Shown: positions 1 through 9,466, counted from the stretch's first letter. The stretch is 64,000 bases of DNA from Pseudomonas mucoides (GCF_015461845.1 NZ_JACOPW010000002.1:62001-126000); one strand, 5' to 3'. Numbers and translations are program-made. The notes: generated from the letters alone by a model not told the origin.

Positions 1-423
1 TTGCTGTCGATCTACGCGCTGGGCGGCGAGTTCAGCCTGATCTCGTTGCTGGGGCTGTTTCTGCTGATCGGCGTGGTGAAGAAAAACGCCATTCTGATGA
101 TCGACCTCGCACTGCAACTTGAACGCCATCAAGGCCTGGCACCGTTGGAGTCGATTCGCAGTGCGTGCCTGCAACGTTTGCGTCCGATCCTGATGACCAC
201 CCTGGCGGCGATCCTCGGCGCCGTGCCGTTGCTGCTGAGCCGGGCCGAAGGGGCGGAAATGCGCCAGCCACTGGGCTTGACGATTATTGGCGGGCTGATC
301 TTCAGCCAGGTGTTGACCCTTTACACCACCCCGGTGGTTTACCTCTATCTCGACAAACTGCGCCATCGCTTCAATAAATGGCGTGGGGTGCGTACCGATG
401 CTGCTCTGGAAACTCCGCTATGA
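1..423 (+). CDS. muxC: RND efflux transporter, C-terminal end (MuxC/MdtC-like), partial
   Basis: These are the last 140 residues of an inner-membrane resistance-nodulation-division pump; the gene begins before the window. The segment [15 protein letters not shown], followed by [19 protein letters not shown] and a final TM segment ending [16 protein letters not shown], is the typical end of the MdtB/MdtC (MuxB/MuxC) subfamily. These pumps export drugs by proton antiport in a tripartite complex with a periplasmic adaptor and an outer-membrane channel. The stop codon overlaps the start of the outer-membrane channel gene by 4 nt (ATGA), so the two are translationally coupled. The MuxC name is inferred from subfamily and gene order; the adaptor and partner pump genes lie outside the window. 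Confidence 0.85.
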   Translation: MLSIYALGGEFSLISLLGLFLLIGVVKKNAILMIDLALQLERHQGLAPLESIRSACLQRLRPILMTTLAAILGAVPLLLSRAEGAEMRQPLGLTIIGGLIFSQVLTLYTTPVVYLYLDKLRHRFNKWRGVRTDAALETPL

Positions 424-1901
424 CTGACCGTTCGCTTATCAATCTGGCTGTCCCGCTGGCTGCCGCCCGAGGCTCGCGTCTGCTGAGCCTGGCGCTGTGC
501 GTGGCGATGCTCAGCGCTTGTGCTGTCGGCCCGGACTATCAGCGCCCGCCAGCGGCTGCGCCGGTGCAATACAAGGAAGCGGCAGGCTGGCGTCAGGCCA
601 GTCCGAGCGACTCCCTGGCGCGCGGTGCCTGGTGGGAGTTGTATGGCGATCAGCAGCTCAACGGCCTGATCGAGCAACTCAACCGCTCCAACCAGACAGT
701 GGCCCAGTCCGAGGCCCAATACCGTCAGGCCCAGGCGTTGGTGCGCAGTGCGCGCGGGGCGTTTTTTCCGACAGTGGATTTGACCGTCGGCAAAAACCGC
801 TCCAGCCAGGGCACCGGCAGCAGCAGTTCGAGCCTGACCAGCTCCTCCAGCGGTATTCGTGACACCTACACCGCCCAGGCTGGAGTCAGTTGGGAAGCAG
901 ACGTGTGGGGCAAACTGCGCCGAGGCCTTGAAGCCGACACCGCCAATGCCCAGGCAAGCTTTGCCGACCTGGCCGCGATGCGCCTGAGCCAGCAGTCCGA
1001 GCTGGTGCAGAACTACCTGCAATTGCGGGTGATCGACGAACAGAAACGTTTGCTGGAAGCCACGGTCGAGGCCTATCAACGTTCGCTGACCATGACTGAA
1101 AACCAATACCGCGCTGGCGTTTCCGGCCGGGACTCCGTGGCGCAGGCGCAAACCCAGCTCAAAGGCACCCAGGCCGACATGGTTGACCTGATCTGGCAGC
1201 GTGCCCAGTTCGAGAACGCCATTGCCGTGTTGATCGGGCTGCCTCCCGCCGAGTTCAGCCTGGCAGAAACCACCACCATCCCGACCCTGCCCGAAGTGCC
1301 GGTGGGCCTGCCTTCGCAATTGCTGGAACGTCGTCCGGACATTGCCTCCGCCGAGCGCTCAGTGATGGCCGCCAACGCCAACATCGGCGTTGCCAAGGCC
1401 GCGTATTACCCGGATTTCACCTTGAGCCTGAACGGCGGGTATAGCAGCAGCACCTATTCCAACTGGATCAGCGTGCCGAACCGCTTCTGGTCGGTCGGGC
1501 CGCAACTGGCCATGACCTTGTTTGATGGCGGCCAGCGTTCGGCAGAAGTCGATCGCAGTGAGGCGGCCTACGACGAGACGGTGGCCAAGTACCGCCAGAC
1601 CGTGCTCGACGGCTTCCGCGAAGTGGAAAACTACCTGGTGCAACTCAAGGTGCTGGAGCAGGAAGCCGGCGTGCGCCAGGAAGCGCTGGAGGCCGCGCGT
1701 ATCTCGTTGCGCCTGACCCAGAATCAGTACAAGGCCGGTCTGATTGCTTATCTGGATGTGGTGGTGGTTCAAGCCACGGCGTTGAACAACGAACGCAACG
1801 TGCTGGATCTTTTGCAGAGCCGGTTGATTGCCAGTGTGCAATTGATCGCTGCGCTGGGCGGCGGTTGGGACGGGGCGTTGCAGGTCAGCGAAAACAAATA
1901 A
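420..1901 (+). CDS. opmB: RND efflux outer-membrane factor lipoprotein (NodT/OpmB family)
   Basis: This 493-residue outer-membrane channel is of the TolC/OprM (NodT) type and completes the tripartite pump encoded just upstream. The N-terminus has a hydrophobic stretch ending in the lipobox LSAC, followed by VGPDYQRP, the hallmark of this family, so the mature protein should be a lipoprotein anchored at the outer membrane. Two repeated OEP domains follow, including [16 protein letters not shown] near the middle and the second-repeat motifs [15 protein letters not shown] near the end. The start at 420 is chosen because it gives the 4-nt overlap with the pump gene and places a signal peptide directly at the N-terminus; an earlier in-frame ATG at 378 lies inside the pump gene. 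The symbol rests on the MuxC-like partner and is tentative. Confidence 0.88.
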   Translation: MTDRSLINLAVPLAAARGSRLLSLALCVAMLSACAVGPDYQRPPAAAPVQYKEAAGWRQASPSDSLARGAWWELYGDQQLNGLIEQLNRSNQTVAQSEAQYRQAQALVRSARGAFFPTVDLTVGKNRSSQGTGSSSSSLTSSSSGIRDTYTAQAGVSWEADVWGKLRRGLEADTANAQASFADLAAMRLSQQSELVQNYLQLRVIDEQKRLLEATVEAYQRSLTMTENQYRAGVSGRDSVAQAQTQLKGTQADMVDLIWQRAQFENAIAVLIGLPPAEFSLAETTTIPTLPEVPVGLPSQLLERRPDIASAERSVMAANANIGVAKAAYYPDFTLSLNGGYSSSTYSNWISVPNRFWSVGPQLAMTLFDGGQRSAEVDRSEAAYDETVAKYRQTVLDGFREVENYLVQLKVLEQEAGVRQEALEAARISLRLTQNQYKAGLIAYLDVVVVQATALNNERNVLDLLQSRLIASVQLIAALGGGWDGALQVSENK

Positions 1902-2054
1902 CCCCGTAGGGTTGCTGGGCATCAAACAAGCGTTTCATCGGGTTGATGGCCAATTGCTTATTTTGTCAGTGCGTTCTTTTGCGCAATCAGTACAATCGCC
2001 CGCATTTGCCCCCCGAGTAAGGACGCTCTACGGCGGGCGCTCGCGAGAAGTCTC

Positions 2055-4136
2055 ATGCTGATCGGTAGCTATTCACCCACCCTGGTTATCATTTCGCTCT
2101 GTGTGGCGATTCTTGCGTCCTATACCGCGCTCGACCTGACCGGGCGCATCGCCACGGCCAAAGGTCGGGCGGTGCATCTGTGGACGGCGGGTGGTGCCTT
2201 TGCCATGGGCATTGGCGTGTGGTCGATGCACTTCATCGGGATGCTCGCGTTCAATTTGCCGATTGACCTGGGCTACGACCTCACGATCACCGTCCTGTCG
2301 CTGCTGACCGCCATTCTCTCTTGCGGATTTGCCCTTTGGCTTGTCAGTCAGCCGAAGTTGCCAGCCTGGCAACTGGCGTTTGGCGCGCTAGCGATGGGCG
2401 CCGGGATCAGTGCGATGCACTACACCGGCATGGCTGCCATGCGCATGCAACCGGGCATCGATTACGATCCGACATTGTTTGGCACCTCGTTGCTGATCGC
2501 CGTTGGCGCGTCCGGCGCGGCACTCTGGATCGCTTTCCGTCTGCGCCAGTACACGCCTTACGTCGGCCTGATCCGCGCGGGCGCGGCGGTGATCATGGGC
2601 ATCGCCATCGTCGGCATGCACTACACCGGCATGGCGGCAGCGCGTTTCCCGGACGGCAGTTTCTGTGGGGCGGCCGTCAGCGGCTTGAACGGCAAGGGCC
2701 TGGACAATCTGGTGCTGATCACCACGCTGGCGGTGCTGAGCATCGCCTTGCTGACATCGGTGCTGGATGCACGTCTGGAAGCGCGCACCGCGGACTTGGC
2801 GCGTTCGCTCACCGAAGCCAACCGCGAACTGACGCAACTGGCTTTGCACGACCCTCTGACCGGTTTGCCCAATCGCGTCTTGCTGGCCGATCGCATCGAA
2901 CAGGCGATGTCGAAGGTAAAGGAGCAGGGCGGTTGTTTCGCGTTGATGTTCATCGACCTCGACGGCTTCAAGCCGGTCAATGACGCCTTTGGCCACCACA
3001 TGGGCGATCAGTTGTTGCGCGAAGTCAGCCTGCGTTTGCGCGAAGATTTGCGCAGTCAGGACACGTTGGCGCGCATTGGCGGCGATGAGTTTGTGCTACT
3101 GGTGCGGCTTGCCGAGCCGGATGATGCGCTGAGCCTGGCGGCGCGTCAGGTCGGTTTGATTGCTCGCGCGTTCCGGGTGGCTGAGCATGACTTGCAGATT
3201 TCCGCCAGCGTCGGCATCGCGCTGTACCCGGGCAATGGACAGACCGCCCAAGACCTCCTGATGAACGCTGACGCTGCGATGTATCACGCCAAGGGTGCCG
3301 GGAAAAACGGCTACAGCTTTTTCGACGCCTCAATGAACAGCAATGCGCGCAAGCAGCTGCAATTGCTGCAGGATTTGCGCAATGCGCTCGAACAGAAACA
3401 GTTCAGCCTCTATTACCAGCCCAAGTTCGACGCGATGGATGGTCGGCCAGTGGGCGCCGAAGCACTGCTGCGTTGGGCGCATCCGACGCGTGGCATGATC
3501 CTGCCGGACACGTTTATCGACCTGGCGGAAAAAACCGGATTGATCATTCCGATCGGCGAGTGGGTGCTCAACGAAGCCTGCCGTCAGATGCGCGAATGGT
3601 ATGTGCTGGGCTACACCGACTGGCGGATCGCGGTGAACCTCTCGGCGTTGCAGTTCTGCCATGCCGGGCTGGTTCAAAGCGTCGCCAGGGCCCTGAGCGC
3701 CCATCAACTGCCGGCCAATAGCCTGACCCTGGAAATCACCGAAACCACCGCCATGAGCGACGCCGATGCGAGCATGACGGTGTTGCAGGAACTCTCGGCC
3801 ATGGGCGTCGACCTGTCCATCGATGACTTCGGGACGGGCTATTCGAGCCTGATGTACCTCAAGCGCCTGCCGGCCAATGAGTTGAAAATCGACCGCGGTT
3901 TCGTCCGCGACCTCGAACACGACAGCGACGACGCGGCGATTGTCTCCGCGATCGTCGCACTCGGGCAGGCGCTGGGCTTGCGGATCGTTGCCGAAGGCGT
4001 CGAAACCGGCGTGCAGCAAGACTTCCTGACCAAGCTGGGATGTGATTCGTTGCAGGGCTATCTGCTGGGGCACCCGCTGCCGGCGGACCGCTTCATGGTC
4101 GACATCCTGCGCGCAGAACAACTGACCACCGCATGA
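2055..4136 (+). CDS. MHYT sensor, GGDEF and EAL cyclic-di-GMP protein
   Basis: This 693-residue inner-membrane protein contains three modules. An N-terminal MHYT sensor of about 240 residues with seven predicted TM segments carries three characteristic repeats: SMHFIGM, AMHYTGM and GMHYTGM. These are proposed in the family to bind a metal such as copper and sense a diatomic gas. A diguanylate cyclase domain follows (about residues 265-430) with the intact signature ARIGGDEF, then a phosphodiesterase domain (about 445-690) with EALLRW and DDFGTGYSSL intact. Both enzymatic signatures are preserved, so it could make or degrade cyclic-di-GMP; the family includes P. aeruginosa MucR and NbdA. It stands alone, with a GAGAAG ribosome site about 6 nt before the ATG. 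Confidence 0.93.
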   Translation: MLIGSYSPTLVIISLCVAILASYTALDLTGRIATAKGRAVHLWTAGGAFAMGIGVWSMHFIGMLAFNLPIDLGYDLTITVLSLLTAILSCGFALWLVSQPKLPAWQLAFGALAMGAGISAMHYTGMAAMRMQPGIDYDPTLFGTSLLIAVGASGAALWIAFRLRQYTPYVGLIRAGAAVIMGIAIVGMHYTGMAAARFPDGSFCGAAVSGLNGKGLDNLVLITTLAVLSIALLTSVLDARLEARTADLARSLTEANRELTQLALHDPLTGLPNRVLLADRIEQAMSKVKEQGGCFALMFIDLDGFKPVNDAFGHHMGDQLLREVSLRLREDLRSQDTLARIGGDEFVLLVRLAEPDDALSLAARQVGLIARAFRVAEHDLQISASVGIALYPGNGQTAQDLLMNADAAMYHAKGAGKNGYSFFDASMNSNARKQLQLLQDLRNALEQKQFSLYYQPKFDAMDGRPVGAEALLRWAHPTRGMILPDTFIDLAEKTGLIIPIGEWVLNEACRQMREWYVLGYTDWRIAVNLSALQFCHAGLVQSVARALSAHQLPANSLTLEITETTAMSDADASMTVLQELSAMGVDLSIDDFGTGYSSLMYLKRLPANELKIDRGFVRDLEHDSDDAAIVSAIVALGQALGLRIVAEGVETGVQQDFLTKLGCDSLQGYLLGHPLPADRFMVDILRAEQLTTA

Positions 4137-4148
4137 ACCCGTGCGACC

Positions 4149-4297
4149 TGTAGCAGCTGACGAGCAGCGTCCGGCTGCGTCCGGCAGCGAAGCTGTCGTG
4201 AATTCAGGCGGCGCGGTGTTTCAGACAGATCGCGTGCGTAGGGTTCACGACTGCTGCGCAGCCGGACGCAGCCTCGCGTTGCTCGTCAGCTGCTACG
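4149..4297. repeat. Long imperfect inverted repeat (REP-type pair)
   Basis: Two copies of a roughly 50-bp element face each other between the GGDEF/EAL gene and the SDR gene. The outer arms, gtagcagctgacgagcagcg (4150-4169) and its near-complement at 4277-4296, match except for one base. The inner parts share the core gctgcgtccgg. This has the layout of a paired intergenic REP element, but its core differs from the gcgagcaagctcgctc family found elsewhere in the window. Confidence 0.75.
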
Positions 4298-4434
4298 GTC
4301 GGGTGGTCGGTCGGGGCGGGCAGTCGGCGGTGTGGAGGTGTTGGTCGTATCTGTTGATGTGAGCCCATGCAAAAGCCGGCAATGGCGGTTATTCTTGATC
4401 CCGACTGCTTATGTTGGATTGGGGGAACGCTTAC

Positions 4435-5181
4435 ATGGACAAAGTCATCGTCATCACCGGTGGCGGCCGCGGCATTGGTGCCGCCACCGCCTTGCTGGCC
4501 GCCGAACAGGGCTATCGGATCTGTATCAACTACCAGTCTGACGAGTCCGCCGCGCAAAGTGTGCTGGAGCAAGTCCGCGCACTGGGCGCCCAGGCCATTG
4601 CGGTGCGCGCCGATGTCAGCATCGAAGATGAAGTGATCGCCATGTTCCGCCGCGTGGACGCCGAACTGGGCCGGGTCACGGCACTGGTGAACAACGCCGG
4701 CACCGTCGGGCACAAGTCCCGGGTCGACGAAATGTCCGAGTTCCGCATTCTCAAAATTCTCAAGACCAACGTCCTGGCGCCGATCCTCTGCGCCAAGCAC
4801 GCGATCCTGCGCATGTCGCCAAAACACGGCGGGCAGGGTGGCAGCATCGTCAACGTGTCGTCGGTGGCCTCGCGTTTGGGCTCGCCCAACGAGTACGTGG
4901 ATTACGCCGCGTCAAAAGGTGCGCTGGACAGCTTCACCATTGGTCTGTCCAAGGAAGTGGCGGGTGAGGGCATTCGCGTCAACGCCGTGCGGCCGGGGTT
5001 AATCTTCACCGACTTCCATGCGCTGAGCGGGGATCCGGACCGGGTCAGCAAGCTCGAGTCGGCGATTCCGATGGCTCGCGGTGGTAGGCCGGATGAAGTG
5101 GCGGAGGCGATTGTGTGGTTGCTGTCCGATAAAGCTTCTTATGCGACCGGGACTTTTGTTGATCTTGGCGGTGGGCGTTAA
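4435..5181 (+). CDS. SDR-family NAD(P)-dependent oxidoreductase
   Basis: This 248-residue classical short-chain dehydrogenase has a Rossmann glycine motif TGGGRGIG at the N-terminus, the NNAG motif near residue 85, and the catalytic YAASK (Tyr and Lys) near residue 157. It has the usual length for the family. The substrate cannot be read from the sequence; close relatives are annotated as glucose 1-dehydrogenase-like or YgfF-like. The start at 4435 is preferred over an in-frame ATG at 4411 because a GGGGGAA site lies 8 nt upstream and MDKVIVITGG is the expected family N-terminus. It is monocistronic, with repeat elements on both sides. Confidence 0.9.
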   Translation: MDKVIVITGGGRGIGAATALLAAEQGYRICINYQSDESAAQSVLEQVRALGAQAIAVRADVSIEDEVIAMFRRVDAELGRVTALVNNAGTVGHKSRVDEMSEFRILKILKTNVLAPILCAKHAILRMSPKHGGQGGSIVNVSSVASRLGSPNEYVDYAASKGALDSFTIGLSKEVAGEGIRVNAVRPGLIFTDFHALSGDPDRVSKLESAIPMARGGRPDEVAEAIVWLLSDKASYATGTFVDLGGGR

Positions 5182-5211
5182 TCCATAGCTTTTGTATTGC
5201 CTTTACTGGCC

Positions 5212-5290
5212 TCATCGCGAGCAAGCTCGCTCCCACAGGTTTTGTGGACACTGAAGATCCACTGTGGGAGCGAGCGAGCCTGCTCGCGAC
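5212..5290. repeat. Paired REP element
   Basis: Two REP palindromes in opposite orientation, tcgcgagcaagctcgctccc and its near-complement with an extra gcgagc unit, are separated by about 25 nt. They sit between the convergent SDR and MocR-type genes. This is the common Pseudomonas intergenic repeat and could also stabilise 3' mRNA ends. Confidence 0.85.
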
Positions 5291-5311
5291 AGTCAAGACA
5301 ACGTCAAAACG

Positions 5312-6721
5312 TCAGAACGACCGCACAATCCTTCCCAGTGTTTCCATCGCCTTCTCCGAATCCTCGGTCCAGGGACTGCCATAGTTCAGCCGGATACAAT
5401 TGCGAAACCGCTGCGTCGGCGAAAAGATCGGCCCCGGCGCGATGCTGATGCCTTGCGCCAAGGCCATCTGGAACAATTTCAGCGAATCCATCTGCGGCGG
5501 CAATTCCAGCCACAAGAAGTAGCCGCCGGCCGGCTGACTGACGCGGGTCTGGGCCGGGAAGTAGCGGGCGATGGCGGCGAGCATGGCGCTTTGCTGTTCT
5601 TCCAGTGCATAACGCAATTTACGCAAATGCCGGTCGTAACCGCCGTGTTGCAGGTAATCGGCGATGGCGGCCTGCGCCGGCATCGAAGCGCAGAGTGAGG
5701 TCATGAGTTTCAGACGTTCAATCTTCTGCGCAAAACGCCCGGCCGCGACCCAACCGATGCGGTAGCCGGGGGCCAGACTTTTGGCGAACGAACCGCAGTG
5801 CATCACCCACCCTTCGGTATCAAACGCCTTGGCCGGTTTCGGCGCCTGTTGCCCGTAATACAGCTCGGCGTAGACGTCGTCTTCGATCAGCGGCACTTGA
5901 TGGCGGCGCAGCAATTCCACCAACTCCTGCTTTTTCGCCTCGGGCATGGTCGCGCCCATCGGGTTCTGGAAACTGGTCATGCACCAGCAGACCTTGATTG
6001 GATGACGCTCCAGTGTCTGCGCCAGTACCCCGAGGTCGATGCCGTCCCGAGGATGCACCGGGATTTCCACGGCCTTGAGTTTCAGTCGTTCGAGTATTTG
6101 CAGGCAGGCGTAGAACGCGGGCGCTTCAATGGCCACCAGGTCGCCGGGTTCCGTGACCGCTTGCAGGCACAGGTTCAAGGCTTCGAGGGCGCCGTTGGTG
6201 ATCAGCAACTCTTCCATCGGCAGCATCAGCCCGCCGACCATGTAGCGCAGGGCGATTTGCCGACGCAATTGCGGGTTGCCGGGCGACATGTCGGTGACCA
6301 CCATGCGCGGGTCCATCTCCCGGGAAGCACTGGCCAGCGAGCGCGACAGGCGCTGCAAAGGGAACAGGGTCGGGCTGGGAAAGGCTGAACCGAACGGGAC
6401 GGTGTTCGGGTCCTTGATCGAATCGAGCACCGAAAACACCAGTTCGCTGACGTCGACTTCGGTGGACTCGCTGACCTGGCTGCTGATCACCGGCTCCGAG
6501 AACGGGCTCGGTGCGTGGACGTTGACGAAGTAGCCGGAGCGCGGGCGGGCGCGGATCAGGCCTCGGCGTTCGAGCAGGTAGTAGGCCTGGAATACCGTGG
6601 ACGGGCTCACGCCGTAGGTCTGGCTGGCGTAGCGCACCGATGGCACGCGCTGGCCGGGCCCAAGGACGCCGGAGCGGATCAGTTCAGCGATGTCGTCGGC
6701 GAATTTTTCGTAGCGTTTCAT
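5312..6721 (-). CDS. MocR-type GntR regulator with aminotransferase domain
   Basis: This 469-residue protein combines an N-terminal GntR winged helix (about residues 1-75, with SVRYASQTYGVSPSTVFQAY as recognition region) and a fold-type I aminotransferase-like domain (about 105-469). The PLP-binding lysine is expected in GSFAKSLAPGYRIGW, and the conserved segment SFQNPMGATMPEAKK is present. MocR regulators use PLP-bound ligands to control transcription of amino-acid, vitamin B6 or amine metabolism genes. The target is unknown, since the neighbours (an SDR gene and ccoG) are convergent or co-directional without obvious linkage. A large hairpin separates it from ccoG upstream. Confidence 0.93.
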   Translation of the reverse strand: MKRYEKFADDIAELIRSGVLGPGQRVPSVRYASQTYGVSPSTVFQAYYLLERRGLIRARPRSGYFVNVHAPSPFSEPVISSQVSESTEVDVSELVFSVLDSIKDPNTVPFGSAFPSPTLFPLQRLSRSLASASREMDPRMVVTDMSPGNPQLRRQIALRYMVGGLMLPMEELLITNGALEALNLCLQAVTEPGDLVAIEAPAFYACLQILERLKLKAVEIPVHPRDGIDLGVLAQTLERHPIKVCWCMTSFQNPMGATMPEAKKQELVELLRRHQVPLIEDDVYAELYYGQQAPKPAKAFDTEGWVMHCGSFAKSLAPGYRIGWVAAGRFAQKIERLKLMTSLCASMPAQAAIADYLQHGGYDRHLRKLRYALEEQQSAMLAAIARYFPAQTRVSQPAGGYFLWLELPPQMDSLKLFQMALAQGISIAPGPIFSPTQRFRNCIRLNYGSPWTEDSEKAMETLGRIVRSF

Positions 6722-6747
6722 CGAGTGCCCGAGTTGGAGTGATTCAT

Positions 6748-6798
6748 GCGGTGCACCGTTGTGGCGAGGGGGATTGCCCCCTCGCCACAGGGCACCGC
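6748..6798. repeat. Perfect GC-rich hairpin between ccoG and the MocR gene
   Basis: The sequence gtggcgaggggg, then a 4-nt loop attg, then ccccctcgccac forms a perfect 12-bp stem (6761-6788). It is extended by an outer pair, gcggtgc (6748-6754) with gcaccgc (6792-6798). There is no T-run, so it is more like the short intergenic repeat common in fluorescent pseudomonads than a classical terminator, although it could stop or protect the ccoG transcript. Confidence 0.7.
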
Positions 6799-6809
6799 AG
6801 TCTAAGGGA

Positions 6810-8240
6810 TCAACGGTTCATCGGCGCAACAAACCGGCTCTTGGCTTCGCTATAAACATCCGGCTCATCGCTGTCTTCAATCTTGAATATGATCGTCTGC
6901 GAACTGCTGCTCGGCCGTTCTGTGGTCATCGCCACCGACACAGGCACATCGACAATCTCGCCCGGCGCCAGGCTCAGTTGCGTCTTGCCTTGCAGCTGGA
7001 AGCCGTCGCCATCGACCAGACTCAAATGATAGTCCTGACGCAGCTGGGTTTTATTGATGACCTTGAGGCTGTAGATGTTTTCGATCTGCCCCTGACTGTT
7101 TTCACGGAACAACCCACGGTCTTTGCTTACGTCCAGCGACACCATCGGCCGTTCCACCAAGGCAAAAGCGAGGGCGCCGATCATCACCAACAGCACCGCC
7201 GTGTAACCGATCAGCCGTGGCCGCAGCAGGTGGGTCTTGCCTCCCTGCAATTCATGCTCGGAGGTGTAGCTGATCAGCCCACGGGCATAGCCCATTTTGT
7301 CCATGATCGAATCACAGGCGTCGATACACGCGGCACAACCGATGCACTCCATCTGCAAGCCATCACGGATGTCGATGCCGGTCGGGCAGACCTGCACGCA
7401 CAACTGACAGTCGATGCAATCGCCCAGCCCGACCTCGGCCGGTTTCACTTCACGTTTGCGCGCACCACGGTTTTCGCCACGGGCCGCGTCATAGGAAATG
7501 GTCAGGGTGTCCTTGTCGAACATCACACTCTGGAACCGCGCATACGGGCACATGTGCATGCACACCGCTTCGCGCAGCCAGCCGGCGTTGATGTACGTGG
7601 CGCCGGTAAAGAACAGCACCCAGAACAGACTGACGCCGCCCATTTGCCAGGTCAGCAGCTCTTCGGCCAACGGCCGGATCGGGGTGAAATAGCCGACGAA
7701 GGTCAGGCCGGTGAGCAGGCTGATCGCCAGCCACAGTGTGTGCTTGGCGGAACGCCGCAGCAGTTTGTTCAGGCCCCATGGCGCGGCTTGCAGCTTGATG
7801 CGCTGGTTGCGCTCGCCTTCGGTGATTTTCTCGCACCACATGAAGATCCAGGTCCAGGAACTCTGCGGGCAGGTGTAGCCGCACCAGACCCGACCGGCGA
7901 ACACGGTGATCGCAAACAGGCCGAACGCGGCGATGATCAACAGCGCCGACAGCAGAATGAAATCCTGCGGCCAGAAGGTCGCGCCGAAGATGTGAAATTT
8001 GCTCTCGGAAAGGTCCCAGAGCACCGCTTGGCGGTCACCCCAGTTCAACCACACCGTGCCGAAAAATAGCAGAAACAGACAGCCTGCACCGCTCAATCGC
8101 AAGGTGCGGAACAGGCCGGTGAAGCTACGGGTGTGGATCAGGTTGTCGCTGGACTTGGCCTTTATCTTCGGTCTCGAAGGCTCAAACGTCTGGACCGCAG
8201 GGGGGCTTTCAACTAATCGGACGGGGATTCTATCGCTCAT
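6810..8240 (-). CDS. ccoG: Cytochrome c oxidase accessory protein CcoG (FixG/RdxA)
   Basis: This 476-residue inner-membrane ferredoxin-like protein is needed for copper delivery during cbb3-type oxidase assembly; the family is known to act as a periplasmic-copper reductase. The sequence shows TM segments near residues 45-65, 90-110 and 160-215, the motif RVWCGYTCPQSSWTWIF after the second, and two 4Fe-4S clusters in CIDCQLCVQVCPTG and CIGCAACIDACD. A last TM segment near 345 is followed by the C-terminal Ig-like FixG domain. Start 8240 (MSDRIPV) is preferred; an ATG eight codons earlier lacks a ribosome site and itself contains the GGAGG. Unlike in many bacteria, no ccoNOPQ or ccoHIS genes are visible nearby. 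Confidence 0.95.
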   Translation of the reverse strand: MSDRIPVRLVESPPAVQTFEPSRPKIKAKSSDNLIHTRSFTGLFRTLRLSGAGCLFLLFFGTVWLNWGDRQAVLWDLSESKFHIFGATFWPQDFILLSALLIIAAFGLFAITVFAGRVWCGYTCPQSSWTWIFMWCEKITEGERNQRIKLQAAPWGLNKLLRRSAKHTLWLAISLLTGLTFVGYFTPIRPLAEELLTWQMGGVSLFWVLFFTGATYINAGWLREAVCMHMCPYARFQSVMFDKDTLTISYDAARGENRGARKREVKPAEVGLGDCIDCQLCVQVCPTGIDIRDGLQMECIGCAACIDACDSIMDKMGYARGLISYTSEHELQGGKTHLLRPRLIGYTAVLLVMIGALAFALVERPMVSLDVSKDRGLFRENSQGQIENIYSLKVINKTQLRQDYHLSLVDGDGFQLQGKTQLSLAPGEIVDVPVSVAMTTERPSSSSQTIIFKIEDSDEPDVYSEAKSRFVAPMNR

Positions 8241-8319
8241 GGTCTGTCGCTCATCAGCCTCCATCAGGCCAGTGCACTATGAGCGTCGATCTGTTTGCAT
8301 AACAGACTCAGGTATTGCA

Positions 8320-8351
8320 ATAAAAAGCGGATCAGATGAGCGCTGATCCGC
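8320..8351 (-). terminator. Rho-independent terminator
   Basis: On the minus strand a 9-bp stem gcggatcag / ctgatccgc with a 7-nt loop is followed directly by TTTTTATT. It lies about 85 nt after the stop of the DUF3203-like gene and before ccoG, so it ends the upstream transcript and separates the two genes. Confidence 0.8.
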
Positions 8352-8435
8352 CCTGTGCGACAACTTGAAGCACCTGCCCTGACAGGACGCAGACCTCTAT
8401 CCCAAGCCTGCGCCGGGGTTGTTGATCGGTGTCAG

Positions 8436-8669
8436 TCAAATCACCGAATCACTGTCCGTGGCCTTCAAATGCCGGCGACCGTCCACCGCGCCTGCTACGG
8501 TCAATGCATCGGCTTCTGCTTCGGTGATGTAAATACGCTGGTCGTTGAGGTCCACCGCTGACATGGATTTTTCCGAGTCAGTGATGATGGTGACGTCGGG
8601 ACCCAAACGAATTTCCTCGCCGTTTTCGGTGGTAAAGAAGCAGGTCTTGTTTTCGATGCGTACGGTCAT
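8436..8669 (-). CDS. Small DUF3203-like protein
   Basis: This 77-residue acidic cytoplasmic protein has no signal peptide or TM segment. The central part TDSEKSMSAVDLNDQRIYIT and the segment EAEADALTVAGAVDGRRHLK match what I remember of the Pseudomonas-restricted family DUF3203, whose function is unknown. It is monocistronic with its own terminator downstream, and a ribosome site AAGGACA precedes the ATG. Family assignment is from memory of the motif, not from a search. Confidence 0.72.
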   Translation of the reverse strand: MTVRIENKTCFFTTENGEEIRLGPDVTIITDSEKSMSAVDLNDQRIYITEAEADALTVAGAVDGRRHLKATDSDSVI

Positions 8670-8790
8670 GGTGTTGTCCTTTTTTCTGCGGGTACTTAAA
8701 CGTTAGGGCGCATTCGCCGGCCATCGTTCGGTGCAACTGATTAATGGTCGGCGCGGTCCATCCTCAAACAACCGGCACAAGGACCACAGC

Positions 8791-9291
8791 ATGAACGCCT
8801 GGTGGCATGAAGTTTGGGTGACGCTGCAAGGGGAGTTCGCCGACATCGGTGACGCGTCCCAATTGACGCGTATTACTGTGCGCCTGCTGATAGCGGCGGT
8901 GCTGGGTGGAATTCTCGGTTTCGAGCGCGAGCACAAAGGCAAGGCCGCCGGGGTGCGCACCCACATGCTGGTAGCGCTGGGGGCGGCGCTGTTTGTGCTG
9001 GTGCCGCAGATGTCCGGCGCTCAGGCCGACGCCATGAGCCGTGTGGTGCAGGGCGTCATCGCCGGGATCGGCTTTCTCGGTGCCGGGACTATCCTGAAAA
9101 ACAACGAGGGTGATGAAGGTCATGTCAAAGGCCTGACCACCGCCGCCGGGTTGTGGATGACCGCCGCCATCGGAGTGTCGGCCGGGCTGGGGCGCGAGGC
9201 GACGGCGGTGTTCAGTACGTTTTTGGCATTGGCCATTTTTAGCGTGATGCCAAGGATCGTGCGCCTGATCGACAAGGACCGCACCCCGTAA
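8791..9291 (+). CDS. MgtC/SapB-family membrane protein
   Basis: This 166-residue inner-membrane protein has four to five hydrophobic segments. It carries the MgtC family motifs: LGFEREHKGKAAGVRTHMLV after the first TM segment, and GVIAGIGFLGAGTI with GLTTAAGLWMTAAIG in the later ones. MgtC proteins are linked to growth at low magnesium and to virulence through effects on ATP synthase; short versions like this lack the C-terminal ACT-like domain. The start at 8791 is chosen because AAGGA lies 8-9 nt upstream and an earlier in-frame ATG at 8731 adds a hydrophilic, non-family leader. Confidence 0.9.
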   Translation: MNAWWHEVWVTLQGEFADIGDASQLTRITVRLLIAAVLGGILGFEREHKGKAAGVRTHMLVALGAALFVLVPQMSGAQADAMSRVVQGVIAGIGFLGAGTILKNNEGDEGHVKGLTTAAGLWMTAAIGVSAGLGREATAVFSTFLALAIFSVMPRIVRLIDKDRTP

Positions 9292-9301
9292 ATTGTCATG
9301 A

Positions 9302-9466
9302 TCAGGGCTTCACAATCACCGGCGGCAGGGTGCTCGGTGGTTCTTCCCGAGGTGGCGGTTGAGTGCCGGGCGGGTCTTGCTCGGGCACGGGTTGCGGCTC
9401 GGTCGGCGGAATCACCGGGCTGTCGATGTTCGGATCAGGTGTTTCGGCAGGGATTGGAATACTCAT
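9302..9466 (-). CDS. Proline-rich 54-residue protein
   Basis: A short open frame starts at ATG 9466 with a near-perfect GGAGG site 8 nt upstream and ends at TGA 9302, 10 nt from the convergent MgtC-like gene. The product begins MSIPIPAETPDPN and is about one third proline, with repeated PP, PE and PEQDPP units and several acidic residues. It has no TM segment or signal peptide and is probably disordered. I do not recognise a function. The strong ribosome site and clean fit between neighbours are the evidence that it is real; proline-rich bias in GC-rich DNA is the main reason for doubt. Confidence 0.6.
   Translation of the reverse strand: MSIPIPAETPDPNIDSPVIPPTEPQPVPEQDPPGTQPPPREEPPSTLPPVIVKP

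Noticed and set aside
4149..4297. A CRISPR-like or IS-end structure
   Set aside because: There are only two copies in inverted orientation, with no regular spacers, no cas genes and no transposase.
6759..8069. A long open frame antisense to ccoG
   Set aside because: It is a by-product of GC-biased third positions; ccoG on the other strand has clear 4Fe-4S motifs and a proper start, and the antisense frame has no ribosome site or recognisable domain.
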